A DNA stretch of 64,000 nucleotides from Bacillus niameyensis (GTDB lineage: Bacteria > Bacillota > Bacilli > Bacillales > Bacillaceae_C): NCBI RefSeq assembly GCF_001375535.1, contig NZ_LN831197.1, positions 3,941,586 to 4,005,585 of the forward strand, written 5' to 3'. The notes below the pieces were generated by a model that was not told the origin of the DNA, did not search any database, and saw only the letters and a list, made by a program, of their open reading frames with translations. The position numbers were made by a program, and so were the translations under genes. Below, in pieces: positions 11,326 to 22,026 of the stretch. Positions within the stretch are counted from its first letter, which is position 1. Every line of letters begins with the position of its first letter.

Positions 11326-12009
11326 TTACTCTGTAGTTTTAGTAATATAAGAGTCAAAGCCTTTTGCTTTTAGTTCTTTAGCTAGCTTTTCAGCTGAATG
11401 GTATTGCGTAAAGGCGCCTGCTTGGACACGATATAATATTTTAGTTGTAGGGATTTCTGTCCATTCCAATCGATAAAATTCTATTAAAGCAGAGAATATC
11501 GCTTGGGCACATAATTTACGATAAGCCGTTGTTTGAAGGAGGTCTGCTTCCTCTTTGTTTGTCATAAATCCACATTCTATTAAGACTGCTGTCATTTCCG
11601 TTTCTCGCAGTACATGAAAATTGGCTGTTTTCACTCCGCGGTTTTTTCGGCCAGTAGCTTTTATTAATTCATCTTGGATCTTTTTTGCAAGTTCCCATGC
11701 TTCACGCGGTTTACTTGGATAAACGTACGTTTCGATACCTTGGGCTGTGTTCCAACCTGTTCCATAGGCGTTAGCATGAATGGAAATATAGCAGTTGGCC
11801 TTTAATTTATTAGCCTGATCTGTCCTTGTTTTTAGGGGAATATCCCTTTGGTCTGAATGGACATGAGTGACTGAAATGCCGTTCAAAGTTAATAATTTCT
11901 CCGTTAAAAATGCCGCAACACTCGAATTAAATTCGTATTCCCTCATTCCATTTGGACTTTGTTTTCCGGCTGTTTCTGGACCATGTCCAGCATCAATAAT
12001 AAACTTCAT
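11326..12009 (-). CDS. N-acetylmuramoyl-L-alanine amidase with C-terminal SPOR domain (CwlC-like)
   Basis: Peptidoglycan hydrolase that cleaves the MurNAc-L-Ala bond. An Amidase_3 zinc domain spans residues 1-175: H9 in DAGHG, probably E24, H78 in SIHANA, and catalytic E145 in IECGF. A single SPOR repeat follows (LYRVQAGAFTQYHSAEKLAKELKAKGF, broken here only for description). There is no signal peptide, as for B. subtilis CwlC and many phage endolysins; CwlC is made in the mother cell and acts at mother-cell lysis. The ATG follows GAGGAGGGATACGG. It stands alone on the reverse strand and is not part of this locus in B. subtilis. A phage origin is an alternative, but no other phage gene is nearby. 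Confidence 0.85.
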   Translation of the reverse strand: MKFIIDAGHGPETAGKQSPNGMREYEFNSSVAAFLTEKLLTLNGISVTHVHSDQRDIPLKTRTDQANKLKANCYISIHANAYGTGWNTAQGIETYVYPSKPREAWELAKKIQDELIKATGRKNRGVKTANFHVLRETEMTAVLIECGFMTNKEEADLLQTTAYRKLCAQAIFSALIEFYRLEWTEIPTTKILYRVQAGAFTQYHSAEKLAKELKAKGFDSYITKTTE

Positions 12010-12296
12010 CCGTATCCCTCCTCACCAATGTTTTCATTAGATATATATAGGTAGAAATTGAAAATCGACACCCTGAATCTAATTTCTTATTCACAAAGGT
12101 GGAGTTTCGCCTAATTAAAGTGATAAAATAGGAAATTGAAAAGGGAAGAGGTGTGGAGCTAGCCAAGTTTATGATGTATTAATCTTAAAAGCACATTTCT
12201 CACCTCAATACCTTCATTGTAAATAAGTATCCGTAATAGTTTTGTGGAAAATCAGCTATGGAATGACTACCTAAACTACAAGGAGTGATCGTTAAG

Positions 12297-13238
12297 TTGT
12301 CTACAGTTCGTACAGAAGATATTATAAAAGAGTTTGATCTTGAATTAATTAGTGGAGAAGAAGGGATTCATAAACCAATTACAACGACAGATATTTCTCG
12401 TCCTGCATTGGAATTGGCTGGTTTTTTTAATTATTATCCTGCTGAACGGGTGCAACTACTTGGACGAACTGAAATTGACTTCAGTGGAAGATTGCTCAAA
12501 AGTGAAAGAAAAGAGCGGATGGAACTTCTTTGTAATGATGTTACACCGGCAATTGTAATTTCTAGGGGATTGGACATCCCAAAAGAATTAATTGAATCTG
12601 CAGAACGAAATAGTGTCCCCCTTATTCGTACTTCTATGAAGACGACACGTTTTTCCAGTAAACTGACAAACTATTTGGAAACTAAACTGGCCCCGACAAC
12701 GGCCGTTCACGGTGTTCTAGTTGATATTTATGGGGTTGGAGTTCTTATTACGGGCCAAAGTGGCGTTGGTAAAAGTGAAACAGCACTTGCTTTAATAAAA
12801 CGTGGCCATCAGTTAGTTGCCGATGATTGCGTCGAAATTCGTGAAGTGGAAGAAAATTTATTAGTCGGGTCTGCTCCAGATTTATTGGAACAACTATTGG
12901 AAATTCGTGGCTTAGGAATTATTAATGTAATGACTCTTTTTGGCGCTGGTGCAGTTAGGTCAAGGAAGCGAATTACATTGTCGATTCATATGGAAACATG
13001 GGATGAAACGAAGCATTATGATCGAGTAGGTCTAGATGAAGAAACGATCAGGATTATTAATACAGAAATTCCAAAATTGACAATTCCCGTTCGACCTGGC
13101 CGAAATTTAGCTGTTATTATTGAAGTAGCTGCGATGAATTTTAGATTGAAAAATATGGGTGTTAATGCTGCTCAGCAATTTACAGAGAGACTTGCCCAAG
13201 TTATTCAAAGTGGGAATAATGATGATTTACCTATCTAA
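12297..13238 (+). CDS. hprK: HPr kinase/phosphorylase
   Basis: Bifunctional enzyme that phosphorylates Ser46 of HPr and Crh when fructose-1,6-bisphosphate is high, and reverses it when phosphate is high. It thereby sets CcpA-mediated carbon catabolite repression. The P-loop GQSGVGKS is at residues 153-160, with H138 and the DDCVEIRE segment of the active site. The signature [17 protein letters not shown] is also present. I chose TTG 12297, 11 bp after AAGGAG, because [10 protein letters not shown] aligns with the usual N terminus; the GTG at 12285 overlaps the ribosome site. lgt, ppaX and yvoF follow as an operon, as in B. subtilis. Confidence 0.95.
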   Translation: MSTVRTEDIIKEFDLELISGEEGIHKPITTTDISRPALELAGFFNYYPAERVQLLGRTEIDFSGRLLKSERKERMELLCNDVTPAIVISRGLDIPKELIESAERNSVPLIRTSMKTTRFSSKLTNYLETKLAPTTAVHGVLVDIYGVGVLITGQSGVGKSETALALIKRGHQLVADDCVEIREVEENLLVGSAPDLLEQLLEIRGLGIINVMTLFGAGAVRSRKRITLSIHMETWDETKHYDRVGLDEETIRIINTEIPKLTIPVRPGRNLAVIIEVAAMNFRLKNMGVNAAQQFTERLAQVIQSGNNDDLPI

Positions 13239-13261
13239 ATTTATTTAAAGGAGAGGAGAGT

Positions 13262-14068
13262 ATGGATATAGAACCGATTAATCCAATAGCCATTAAGCTT
13301 GGCCCTATTCCGATTCACTGGTATGGAGTCATTATAGGAGCGGGAATTGCAATCGCTCTAATTTTAGCAACACGTGAATCTAATAGAAGGGGTCTGCCTA
13401 AAGATACGTTTACAGATCTGTTGATTTGGGCTATTCCAATTTCCATCATATGTGCACGAATTTATTTTGTTGTTTTCCAATGGGATTATTATTCTCAGCA
13501 TCCTGAACAAATTATTGCCATTTGGGAAGGCGGAATTGCGATCCACGGTGCATTAATTGGTGCAGTTTTAACAGCTATTGTCTTTGCAAGAAAGAAAGGA
13601 ATCTCTTTTTGGAAACTTGCGGATATTGCTGCTCCAAGTTTGATTCTTGCGCAAGGGATTGGACGTTGGGGGAATTTTATCAATCAGGAAGCTCATGGGG
13701 AAGAAGTAACAAGGGCTTTTCTGGAAAATTTGCATCTCCCGCAGTTTATTATTGACCAGATGTACATAAATGGCGCTTACTATCATCCAACCTTTCTCTA
13801 TGAATCCATTTGGAACATAATTGGTTTTATTATTTTGATCGTGTTAAGGAGAAGTAGTCTTCGCCGCGGAGAGCTCTTTTTAAGCTATATTATCTGGTAT
13901 TCGATTGGCCGCTTTTTTATCGAAGGAATGCGAACAGATAGTTTAATGCTGACGGACTTTTTAAGAATGGCACAAGTGATTTCAATCGTACTAATTATCG
14001 TTGCTATTATAATTTGGGTATACCGAAGAAAAGTTGGTCTAGCAGATAAAAAATATAAAGAATCATAA
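13262..14068 (+). CDS. lgt: Prolipoprotein diacylglyceryl transferase
   Basis: Membrane enzyme that moves diacylglycerol from phosphatidylglycerol to the lipobox cysteine of prolipoproteins. The 268-residue protein has seven hydrophobic helices and the family signature [13 protein letters not shown] near residue 138, which contains the essential arginine. [11 protein letters not shown] and the conserved FLYESIWN loop are also visible. The ribosome site AAAGGAGAGG is strong. The lipoproteins encoded at 38.7 and 40.4 kb would be among its substrates. Confidence 0.95.
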   Translation: MDIEPINPIAIKLGPIPIHWYGVIIGAGIAIALILATRESNRRGLPKDTFTDLLIWAIPISIICARIYFVVFQWDYYSQHPEQIIAIWEGGIAIHGALIGAVLTAIVFARKKGISFWKLADIAAPSLILAQGIGRWGNFINQEAHGEEVTRAFLENLHLPQFIIDQMYINGAYYHPTFLYESIWNIIGFIILIVLRRSSLRRGELFLSYIIWYSIGRFFIEGMRTDSLMLTDFLRMAQVISIVLIIVAIIIWVYRRKVGLADKKYKES

Positions 14069-14093
14069 TCGTCATCTTGGAGGAGCGTAATAG

Positions 14094-14744
14094 ATGAAGA
14101 AAATAACGACGCTACTATTTGATTTAGATGGAACACTAATTGATACAAATGATTTAATTACAGCATCTTATTTATATACATTAGAAAAGTATCGGCCTGG
14201 GCAATATGGTCCTAAAGATATTCTTCCCTTTATGGGTCCTCCATTACTTGATGTTTTTATGGGTATTGACCCTGAAAAAGCAGAAGAAATGGTGGATGTA
14301 TATCGAAAGCATAACATTGAACATCATGATATTTTAGTCAAAGAATTTGATGGTGTTTTTGAGACAATTCAATCCTTATATAAAAATGGGTTTAAGTTGG
14401 CAATTGTATCGACTAAAAAGCGAGATACTGTTATCAAAGGTCTTAACTTAACGAAATTAATGCCATTTTTTGAATGTATCATTTCTATTGATGAAGTTGA
14501 CAATCCAAAGCCAGATCCGGAACCATTAAATAAAGCGATGAAACTACTTGATTCAAAACCAGAAGAAACGATGATGATCGGTGACAATTACCACGATATT
14601 TTAGGCGGAAAAAATGCAGGGACTTTAACATGCGGTGTTGCTTGGTCTTTAAAGGGGAAAGATTATTTACAAGAATTTAATCCCGATTATATGCTAGACA
14701 AAATGTCAGATCTATTGGAGATTGTTGGAGTGAGCGTTCAATGA
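14094..14744 (+). CDS. ppaX: Pyrophosphatase PpaX (HAD family)
   Basis: Cytoplasmic HAD-type hydrolase. In B. subtilis it removes the pyrophosphate released when HprK/P dephosphorylates HPr(Ser-P) by phosphorolysis. HAD motif I is DLDGTLIDT, motif II lies in IVSTKKRD, and motif III/IV is [13 protein letters not shown]. At 216 residues it has the expected length. It begins after TTGGAGGAGCG and overlaps yvoF by ATGA. Placement behind hprK-lgt is the standard order and supports the specific assignment over a generic phosphoglycolate phosphatase. Confidence 0.92.
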   Translation: MKKITTLLFDLDGTLIDTNDLITASYLYTLEKYRPGQYGPKDILPFMGPPLLDVFMGIDPEKAEEMVDVYRKHNIEHHDILVKEFDGVFETIQSLYKNGFKLAIVSTKKRDTVIKGLNLTKLMPFFECIISIDEVDNPKPDPEPLNKAMKLLDSKPEETMMIGDNYHDILGGKNAGTLTCGVAWSLKGKDYLQEFNPDYMLDKMSDLLEIVGVSVQ

Positions 14745-15286
14745 GGAGGACGGAGCGGTATCCAGTAGAAGGAGTGAACTCGCTCTGGCATGTTTATAAA
14801 ACTGTACCGTTTTGGAAAGTTGTTAAAAATTTTATCATTATCCAAATTGCTCGTTATACTCCCTTTCTACGTTTGAAAAATTGGATGTATCGTACCTTTC
14901 TTCGCATGGAGATAGGGGAGCAAACCTCTTTTGCTTTAATGGTTATGCTTGATGTAATGTTTCCTGAAAAAATCTCAGTTGGGAAAAATACAGTGATTGG
15001 CTATAATACTACGATTTTGGCACATGAATATTTGATTAAGGAATATCGTCTTGGTCATGTTCAAATAGGTGACCAAGTGATGATCGGTGCTAACAGTACG
15101 ATATTGCCAGGGATTAAAATTGGGGAAAATGCGATTGTATCTGCAGGTACTCTTGTTCATAAAGATATTCCAGCCGGAGCATTTGTAGGCGGTAATCCAA
15201 TGCGGATCATTTATACAAAAGAGGAACTAGCTAAAAGAAGAATGGATGACCCAATATATGGCGAAAATAAAACACTTTCTAAATAG
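14741..15286 (+). CDS. yvoF: YvoF-type hexapeptide acetyltransferase
   Basis: 181-residue protein with a basic N-terminal helical part and left-handed beta-helix repeats from about residue 70 on. Examples are [30 protein letters not shown] and [12 protein letters not shown], followed by the usual GNPMRIIY. It belongs to the maltose/galactoside O-acetyltransferase superfamily; the acceptor is unknown. The ATG overlaps the ppaX stop (ATGA), so translation is coupled. It closes the hprK operon, and a terminator begins inside its last codons. Confidence 0.82.
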   Translation: MRRTERYPVEGVNSLWHVYKTVPFWKVVKNFIIIQIARYTPFLRLKNWMYRTFLRMEIGEQTSFALMVMLDVMFPEKISVGKNTVIGYNTTILAHEYLIKEYRLGHVQIGDQVMIGANSTILPGIKIGENAIVSAGTLVHKDIPAGAFVGGNPMRIIYTKEELAKRRMDDPIYGENKTLSK

Positions 15287-15300
15287 GTGTTTTATTTTTT
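15269..15300 (+). terminator. Intrinsic terminator of the hprK-yvoF operon
   Basis: AAAACAC and GTGTTTT arms overlap the yvoF stop codon and are followed by ATTTTTTT. Confidence 0.75.
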
Positions 15301-15384
15301 TAATTTAGGGTATAGTTTGAGGGCAACTTTTGGATTTCTACATAATAATTCATATTACGTTTGAAATTTCCAGGATTCGCTGTG

Positions 15385-15412
15385 TGTCAACAAGCGAAAC
15401 GTATGATATACT
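15385..15412 (+). promoter_or_regulatory. Probable SigA promoter for yvcD
   Basis: TGTCAA (-35) and TATACT (-10) are separated by 16 bp, about 40 bp upstream of the yvcD start. TTCGCT and AGCGAA flank the -35 as an inverted repeat. Confidence 0.5.
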
Positions 15413-15451
15413 ACAAAAAGCGACATAGGAATTTAGCAACGGAGGATCTCG

Positions 15452-16957
15452 ATGGTAAAAAATCCGAAAGGTAGATTGGATAAAGCAAAAATATTCTCAT
15501 TTGTTCCAACAGGAGAATATTATTTTAATAGAGGAATTAAGGCATATGATCGTTTCGATATGAAAAAGGCGAAGAAATATTTGCAGAGGGCTTTGGAGCT
15601 TGAACCGTTTGAACCTATCATTGCTTGCCAACTAGCTATCGTTCATACTGAGACCGGGGAATATGAGAAATCAAACCAGTTATTACTTCATATTTTAGCA
15701 GAGTTGGATGAAGAAATGACAGAATGCCATTATTTTCTAGCCAATAATTTTGCCCATATGGGTATGTTTACAGAAGCATATAAATATGCCGAACTGTATC
15801 TCGAACAAGACAAAATGGGAGAATTTACGGAAGAGGCTAAAGAGTTATTGGATTTGATTGGTATTGAAGAAGATGTAAAATTCGATGAGTTAGTTGAGCA
15901 GGACGAAATGATCGATAACCTTGAAGCGGCAAAGCAGCTTTTGGAGTCTGGTGATTTTAGCGAAGCAGTGGAACTTCTAGAACAAACAGTAGCAAATTTT
16001 CCGGAACTTTGGTCTGCTCGTAATAATCTTGCATTAGCCTATTATTATGAAGGGCAAACTGAAAAAGCCTTTCATATACTTGAAGAAGTCTTGAAAAAAA
16101 GTCCAGGCAATCTACATGCACTTTGTAACTTGGCTGTTTTTTTATTTTATGAGGATCAAACTGAACAGCTTGAAGAATTGCTGTCCGCCTTGGATAAAGT
16201 CCAGCCTATTCATTTTGAACATCGTTACAAGCTTGGAGCTACTTTTGCCGTTACGGGTAGATATGAGCAGGCATATCAATGGCTTCGACAAATTCAATCC
16301 TATGGATATGAGGGAGACGCAGCCTATTATTATTGGCTTACAAAGTCAGCTTATTATACTAATCGTACAAAAGTGGCAGCTGCGGCATGGGAAAAACTTG
16401 TTAAAATTAACCCCGAGCAGGCTGTGGTTGAACCTTGGAAGGTTGAATCTAAATACGAAATTTTAGAAGAAAAGAAAACAGCTATCTCTAAATGGATGAG
16501 GAGTAAGAAATTAGAGGAAAGACTTTACGCTCTTTTTCTTCTTTCATTAACTCATAAAAAGTGTGAAATCCTTGCCCAACTTAACGTGAATGTTGACCAA
16601 CTAACACATATTGAGAAAAAATATATAACTTATATTTTTTATCCAGATATAAATAACTTAGTAGATTCTAATAATTACGTATTACAAGCCCATGACATTG
16701 CATTCATTTTATATAAACGCAATCAAGATCAAGTGGAGAAGTTTCCAAATTTACTCAATCTCTGGTTTGAACTTTTTGTTCAATTATTAAAAGTTGGAAA
16801 AACTTTTAACAACCAAGTGGCAATCGCTGCGGCAACTGAGTATATTTGGTTCCGAGAAAGAGATACTAAAAAAACACAATCAGAGATTTCAACTGAATTT
16901 AATATTTCGACTTCCACGCTAAGAAAATATATTCGTCTATTAGACAGTTTAACATGA
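15452..16957 (+). CDS. yvcD: TPR-repeat protein YvcD
   Basis: 501-residue soluble protein built mainly from tetratricopeptide repeats. Examples are AKKYLQRALELEPFEP, EAVELLEQTVANFPE and KAFHILEEVLKKSPG, at about residues 30-320. The C terminus ends in a helix-turn-helix-like segment (TEFNISTSTLRKYIRLLDSL). In B. subtilis yvcD lies immediately upstream of trxB, as here. No function is established. A hairpin between the two genes suggests partial uncoupling of their transcription. Confidence 0.82.
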   Translation: MVKNPKGRLDKAKIFSFVPTGEYYFNRGIKAYDRFDMKKAKKYLQRALELEPFEPIIACQLAIVHTETGEYEKSNQLLLHILAELDEEMTECHYFLANNFAHMGMFTEAYKYAELYLEQDKMGEFTEEAKELLDLIGIEEDVKFDELVEQDEMIDNLEAAKQLLESGDFSEAVELLEQTVANFPELWSARNNLALAYYYEGQTEKAFHILEEVLKKSPGNLHALCNLAVFLFYEDQTEQLEELLSALDKVQPIHFEHRYKLGATFAVTGRYEQAYQWLRQIQSYGYEGDAAYYYWLTKSAYYTNRTKVAAAAWEKLVKINPEQAVVEPWKVESKYEILEEKKTAISKWMRSKKLEERLYALFLLSLTHKKCEILAQLNVNVDQLTHIEKKYITYIFYPDINNLVDSNNYVLQAHDIAFILYKRNQDQVEKFPNLLNLWFELFVQLLKVGKTFNNQVAIAAATEYIWFRERDTKKTQSEISTEFNISTSTLRKYIRLLDSLT

Positions 16958-17020
16958 GCATTTTTATAGACTGTAGCGTCGTTCTTTAATACGATATAAG
17001 TATGGAAAAGTTATTCAATG

Positions 17021-17056
17021 TCCTCGGGAACTTTTGTGTTCTTCGAGGCTTTTATA
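17021..17056 (+). terminator. Terminator-like hairpin between yvcD and trxB
   Basis: CCTCGGGAAC and GTTCTTCGAGG pair around TTTTGT and are followed by CTTTTATAT. The T tract is short, so it may attenuate rather than stop transcription. Confidence 0.45.
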
Positions 17057-17059
17057 TAG

Positions 17060-18022
<963 letters not shown>

Positions 18023-18034
18023 AGCAACGAAAAA

Positions 18035-18224
18035 TGAAATTTATACGTCGAAAAACAGGCGCTTCCGCTTTTTATTAATCTAGCTGCAGCGCCTATCGAC
18101 TAGTAAATTTCTTCGCTTCATCCTACGATAAGTCAACATCGATTCGTCCTGTTAGGACTCATCGTGTTTCCTTTATCTCGTCAGAAGCTGTGAAATTTAT
18201 ACGTCGAAAAACAGGCGCTTCCGC
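18035..18224. repeat. Dispersed-type intergenic repeat with a 34-bp perfect direct duplication
   Basis: A 34-bp sequence beginning TGAAATTTATACGTCGAAAA and ending GGCGCTTCCGC occurs at 18035-18068 and again at 18191-18224. Between the copies, 18085-18113 carries an imperfect inverted version (AGCGCCT...TCGACTAGTAAATTTC). The first copy and the inverted arm could form a long stem with GGCGCT/AGCGCC at its tip. The block has no reading frame. It resembles short intergenic repeats that I recall as widespread in Bacillus genomes, but I cannot count copies from one window. Confidence 0.65.
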
Positions 18225-18342
18225 CTTTTATAAAATCGTAACAGGTACTTAATGTGATTGTAACAGTAGTGAAATGATTTTAGGTTACATTATATACATG
18301 AGATATTGACCCCCTTTTTATACAATATCCCTTTTTTGAAAC

Positions 18343-18373
18343 GCACAGGCGTGAAGCCTGTGCTATTTTTTTT
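18343..18373 (+). terminator. Intrinsic terminator downstream of trxB
   Basis: GCACAGGC and GCCTGTGC form an 8-bp perfect stem with a GTGAA loop, followed by TATTTTTTTT. Confidence 0.85.
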
Positions 18374-18438
18374 GTCTATGGATCATAGGGTTATTTAGTT
18401 TATTGACAAATAAACATTACAAAATAAAGTGAAACTTC

Positions 18439-18569
18439 AATCAGTGGGGGTTTTCCTCATCCCCCGCTGATTGTTAGTTGAACCAATCGGGCTTTTACTG
18501 GCTGTTGATCCCCCGCTTACAATTCTTGGATTCACCTCGAATTCTTGAAGTGGGGGTCTTACAGCCAGT
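18439..18569. mobile_element. Paired G/C-run hairpins resembling an IS200/IS605-family end (no transposase)
   Basis: Two strong adjacent stems lie in a gene-free stretch. Stem A is AATCAGTGGGGG (18439-18450) with CCCCCGCTGATT (18461-18472). Stem B joins ACTGGCTG, CCCCCGCTT and AATTC (18497-18525) to GAATT, AAGTGGGGG and CAGCCAGT (18539-18569). This subterminal palindrome style is typical of IS200/IS605 elements and their short non-autonomous derivatives. The reverse-strand reading ends in TTGAAGTTTCAC, which recalls the structured right end that also gives TnpB guide RNA. No tnpA or tnpB reading frame is present, so it is at most a remnant or a PATE-like element. Confidence 0.4.
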
Positions 18570-18699
18570 TAATGCGGGATAAAGCATGTTGGTAAAATGT
18601 GAATATAGTTTAACTCTGTTATTTAATAATCGTAAATAGTATAATATAAAGAACAGTTAAAACATGTATCGATAATTATAAATAACAGGAGTGGATTTA

Positions 18700-19602
18700 A
18701 TGAACACTGTTGCATCAGATGAGATACAATTGGTGATCATAACCGGAATGTCCGGTGCTGGAAAGACGGTTGCCATCCACAGTTTTGAAGACCTTGGATT
18801 CTTTTGTGTCGATAATTTACCGCCTGCTTTAATGCCTAAATTTCTTGAATTGATGAAAGAATCAGGTAATAAAATGAATAAAGTAGCCCTTGTGATGGAT
18901 CTACGGGGAAGAGAATTTTTTGATACGCTTTTGCGCGTGCTTGATGAACTTTCCGATTCAACATGGGTAACACCGCAAATACTTTTTCTTGATGCGAACG
19001 ATGATGCGCTTGTACGCAGGTATAAAGAGACGCGTAGATCACATCCGCTTGCGACAGAAGGATTGCCATTAGAGGGGATCAAACGAGAACGAAGCATCCT
19101 TGATGAATTGAAAGGGCGAGCCCAATCTATATATAATACATCATTGATGAAGCCGAAAGAATTACGGGAAAAAATCATAGAAGAGTTTTCTATTGATAAG
19201 AAACCTATTTTTACGGTGAATGTTATGTCCTTTGGTTTTAAACATGGAATTCCGATTGATGCGGATCTAGTCTTCGATGTACGATTTTTACCGAATCCGC
19301 ATTATATTGAACATATGAGACTTAGAACTGGGTTGGAGGAAGAGGTTTCAAGTTATGTTCTGAAATGGAACGATACGCAAAAGTTTTTAGCCAAAACGAC
19401 TGATCTCCTTACATTTATGCTTCCGTTGTACAAACGTGAAGGTAAGAGTCAACTTGTCATTGCGATTGGATGTACAGGTGGTCAACATAGATCAGTTGCC
19501 CTTTCAGAATATATTGGTAAATTTTACGAAAATGACTATCGTGTTCATATCACACATAGAGATATTAAGAAGAAAAATATGGGAGCAGTACCTGAGCAAT
19601 AA
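18700..19602 (+). CDS. rapZ: RNase adapter protein RapZ / YvcJ (P-loop)
   Basis: Nucleotide-binding protein. In E. coli RapZ binds GlmZ/GlmY small RNAs; in B. subtilis YvcJ hydrolyses nucleotides and affects competence. Walker A GMSGAGKT is at residues 16-23 of the chosen start. The conserved C-terminal [12 protein letters not shown] segment is present. I chose ATG 18700, 8 bp after AGGAG; a GTG at 18691 overlaps that ribosome site. A TATAAT box at 18640-18645 may be its promoter. yvcK, whiA and crh follow in the same orientation. Confidence 0.92.
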   Translation: MNTVASDEIQLVIITGMSGAGKTVAIHSFEDLGFFCVDNLPPALMPKFLELMKESGNKMNKVALVMDLRGREFFDTLLRVLDELSDSTWVTPQILFLDANDDALVRRYKETRRSHPLATEGLPLEGIKRERSILDELKGRAQSIYNTSLMKPKELREKIIEEFSIDKKPIFTVNVMSFGFKHGIPIDADLVFDVRFLPNPHYIEHMRLRTGLEEEVSSYVLKWNDTQKFLAKTTDLLTFMLPLYKREGKSQLVIAIGCTGGQHRSVALSEYIGKFYENDYRVHITHRDIKKKNMGAVPEQ

Positions 19603-19704
19603 TTTTTAATGTAAAATTAAGGTGGTTGAAGTGGAGCATTGCATCAGACTGTCTTTTAGGCATCGCTCTACCCCTTTTCCACAGGAAAGAAAGGGTTTTA
19701 CGAC

Positions 19705-20673
19705 ATGACAGATTCAATTAGGCCAAAGATTGCCGTCGTTGGTGGAGGAACAGGTTTACCAGTGCTTTTGCGCGGATTGAAAAAACTACCAATTGATATT
19801 TCGGCAATCGTTACTGTCGCTGATGATGGTGGCAGCTCTGGTCGGATTAGAAAAGAAATGGAAATTCCACCACCGGGTGATATAAGAAATGTCATAGCAG
19901 CATTATCTGATGAGGAACCTTTAATCATTGAAATGTTCCAGCACCGTTTCAATTCTGACAGCGAACTATCTGGTCATTCTTTAGGAAATCTAATTATTGC
20001 TGCTCTTACATCGATAACAGGTAACTTTGTTCAAGCTGTTCAAGAAATGAGCCGAGTTCTGAACGTTCGTGGCATTGTACTACCCGCAGCGAATCAAAGT
20101 GTTATTTTACACGCGGAAATGGAAGACGGTTCTATCATTAGCGGAGAATCAAAAATTCCTGAATCCGGGAAAAAGATTAAACGGGTTTACTTAACACCTG
20201 ATCTTATTGAACCTTTACCCGAGGCTGTCCAAGCTATCCGTGAAGCAGATTTAATTGTGATTGGACCAGGCAGTCTTTATACAAGTATTCTTCCTAATTT
20301 GCTTGTACCGGGAATTGGTGCAGAAATTTGTAAAGCAAAAGCAAAGAAAGTTTATATATGTAATATCATGACACAACCAGGGGAAACACTTGGCTTTGCT
20401 GCGAGTGATCATGTTTCTGCTTTATATCAGCACATGGGATCACCTTTTATCGATAGCATCCTCGTTAATAATGAGCCAGTACCTTCTGACTTGAAATATC
20501 GATATCAAGAGGAACAGGCACGACCTGTAGTCTTTGATATTGATAATTTAGTAAAAATGGGACTTGAAGTTATGGTCGATGAAATTATTAGTTTTGACAA
20601 GGGGCTAGTTAGACATGATACAGAGAAATTATCTGATATTCTCTATTCATTAATGATGAATCCCCCTCGTTAA
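19705..20673 (+). CDS. yvcK: Gluconeogenesis factor / morphogenesis protein YvcK
   Basis: 322-residue protein of the CofD-like Rossmann family. GGGTGLPVLLRGLKK is at residues 10-24, ADDGGSSGRIR follows, and the later segments HSLGNLIIA and VIGPGSLYTSILPNLLV are characteristic. In B. subtilis it binds UDP-sugars and is needed for growth on gluconeogenic carbon sources and for correct localisation of PBP1. The start follows GAAAGAAAGGG. It sits between rapZ and whiA as in most Firmicutes. Confidence 0.93.
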   Translation: MTDSIRPKIAVVGGGTGLPVLLRGLKKLPIDISAIVTVADDGGSSGRIRKEMEIPPPGDIRNVIAALSDEEPLIIEMFQHRFNSDSELSGHSLGNLIIAALTSITGNFVQAVQEMSRVLNVRGIVLPAANQSVILHAEMEDGSIISGESKIPESGKKIKRVYLTPDLIEPLPEAVQAIREADLIVIGPGSLYTSILPNLLVPGIGAEICKAKAKKVYICNIMTQPGETLGFAASDHVSALYQHMGSPFIDSILVNNEPVPSDLKYRYQEEQARPVVFDIDNLVKMGLEVMVDEIISFDKGLVRHDTEKLSDILYSLMMNPPR

Positions 20674-20736
20674 AGGGGCCAACTTATCCCGCAATAATTT
20701 GCAGTAATAAAGTTTCACTATATGGAGGTGGCGGGG

Positions 20737-21702
20737 TTGTCATTTGCCTCAGAAACAAAGAAAGAGCTCACCACTCTTGAATCAAACGAGTGTTGTGTCA
20801 AAGCTGAATTATCAGCACTCATTCGAATGAACGGCTCGCTATCTTTTTCAAATCGTTTACTTGTAGTTAACATTCAGACCGAAAATGCAGCGATTGCTCG
20901 AAGAATTTATACATTACTAAAAAGACTTTACGATGCTGAAGTAGAATTGTTAGTCAGAAAAAAGATGCGATTGAAGAAGAATAATATTTATATCGTTAGA
21001 TTGAAGAAAGCAGCAGAATTCATGTTGCGGGACTTGAAAATACTAGGTGAAGGTTTTACCTTTATCCATGATATTGAAGCAGGGTTAATTCAAAAAGATT
21101 GTTGTAAGCGGGCTTATTTACGAGGTGCTTTTTTAGCGGGTGGGTCTGTTAACAATCCTGAAACATCATCCTATCATCTTGAAATTTTTTCTTTATATAA
21201 GGAGCATAACGATTCTCTTTGTGAATTGATGAATGATTTTTCTTTAAATAGTAAAACGATTGAACGTAAAAATGGATTTATAACTTATTTAAAAGAGGCT
21301 GAAAAAGTTGCTGATTTTCTAGGAATTGTTGGTGCACATTCTGCACTTCTCAAATTTGAGGATGTCCGAATTGTTCGCGATATGCGTAACTCTGTTAACC
21401 GCCTTGTTAATTGTGAGACAGCTAATTTAAATAAAACAATTGGTGCTGCATTAAGGCAAGTTGAAAATATTCGTTATATCCAGGAAACTGCTGGTTTAGA
21501 TATACTTCCAGAAAAGCTGCGAGAAATTGCCGTACTTCGGATGGAACATCAAGATCTCACACTTAAAGAATTAGGTGAGATGGTGTCTGGGGGAAATATT
21601 AGTAAATCTGGCATTAATCATCGTTTAAGAAAAATTGATGAAATCGCAGAAAAATTACGCAAAGGTGAACAAGCAACACATATAAATAATATGAAGGGGT
21701 GA
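20737..21702 (+). CDS. whiA: DNA-binding protein WhiA
   Basis: Conserved DNA-binding protein that affects cell division and chromosome segregation in B. subtilis and sporulation genes in Streptomyces. Residues 1-200 form the degenerate LAGLIDADG-like fold ([17 protein letters not shown]), which lacks endonuclease activity. The C-terminal helix-turn-helix includes [28 protein letters not shown] chose TTG 20737 because GGAGGTGGCGGGG precedes it and [12 protein letters not shown] matches the family start; the ATG at 20722 lies in front of the ribosome site. crh follows after 6 bp. Confidence 0.93.
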   Translation: MSFASETKKELTTLESNECCVKAELSALIRMNGSLSFSNRLLVVNIQTENAAIARRIYTLLKRLYDAEVELLVRKKMRLKKNNIYIVRLKKAAEFMLRDLKILGEGFTFIHDIEAGLIQKDCCKRAYLRGAFLAGGSVNNPETSSYHLEIFSLYKEHNDSLCELMNDFSLNSKTIERKNGFITYLKEAEKVADFLGIVGAHSALLKFEDVRIVRDMRNSVNRLVNCETANLNKTIGAALRQVENIRYIQETAGLDILPEKLREIAVLRMEHQDLTLKELGEMVSGGNISKSGINHRLRKIDEIAEKLRKGEQATHINNMKG

Positions 21703-21708
21703 GGGAGA

Positions 21709-21960
21709 ATGGTGGTAAAAGAGGTGGAGGTTAATTTAAAGGCTGGTCTCCAAGCTAGAAATGCAGCTGAATTTGTTCAAGAGGCAAGCCGCTTTTCATC
21801 TGAGATTTTTCTAGAAAAGGATGGGAAAAGTGTTAATGCTAAAAGTATCATGGGGTTAATGAGCTTTGCGATTGGTCCAGGTACACTAATTAGAATATCC
21901 GCAAAAGGAACAGATGAACAAGAAGCTGTTGAAGCTTTATCAAAGTTAGTTGGAAATTGA
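21709..21960 (+). CDS. crh: HPr-like catabolite repression protein Crh
   Basis: 83-residue HPr paralog. The active-site histidine of HPr is replaced by Gln15 (GLQAR), so it cannot take part in PTS phosphotransfer. Ser46 and its context (AKSIMGLM) are intact, so it is a substrate for HprK, encoded at 12.3 kb. Phosphorylated Crh acts as a CcpA corepressor, and unphosphorylated Crh has been linked to methylglyoxal synthase control in B. subtilis. The start follows GTGAGGGAG. It ends the rapZ-yvcK-whiA-crh operon at a clear terminator. Confidence 0.93.
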   Translation: MVVKEVEVNLKAGLQARNAAEFVQEASRFSSEIFLEKDGKSVNAKSIMGLMSFAIGPGTLIRISAKGTDEQEAVEALSKLVGN

Positions 21961-21974
21961 ATAACTTTTATTGA

Positions 21975-22026
21975 GAGGGGCTTCCCATTAAGGTAGTAAT
22001 TACCTTTTTGGGAGGCTCCTTTTTGA
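21975..22026 (+). terminator. Intrinsic terminator after crh
   Basis: AGGGGCTTCCCA pairs with TGGGAGGCTCCT (12 bp, two wobbles), enclosing an inner hairpin GGTAGTAATTACC, and is followed by TTTTT. Confidence 0.8.

Noticed and set aside
12150-12180. Nine-codon leader peptide after GGGAAGAGG upstream of hprK
   Set aside because: A GTG-started MELAKFMMY frame exists, but it has no attenuator hairpin behind it, so there is no case for function.
18300-18700. Possible full transposase gene around the G/C-run hairpins
   Set aside because: Neither strand has a tnpA- or tnpB-like frame; only the structured sequence is present.
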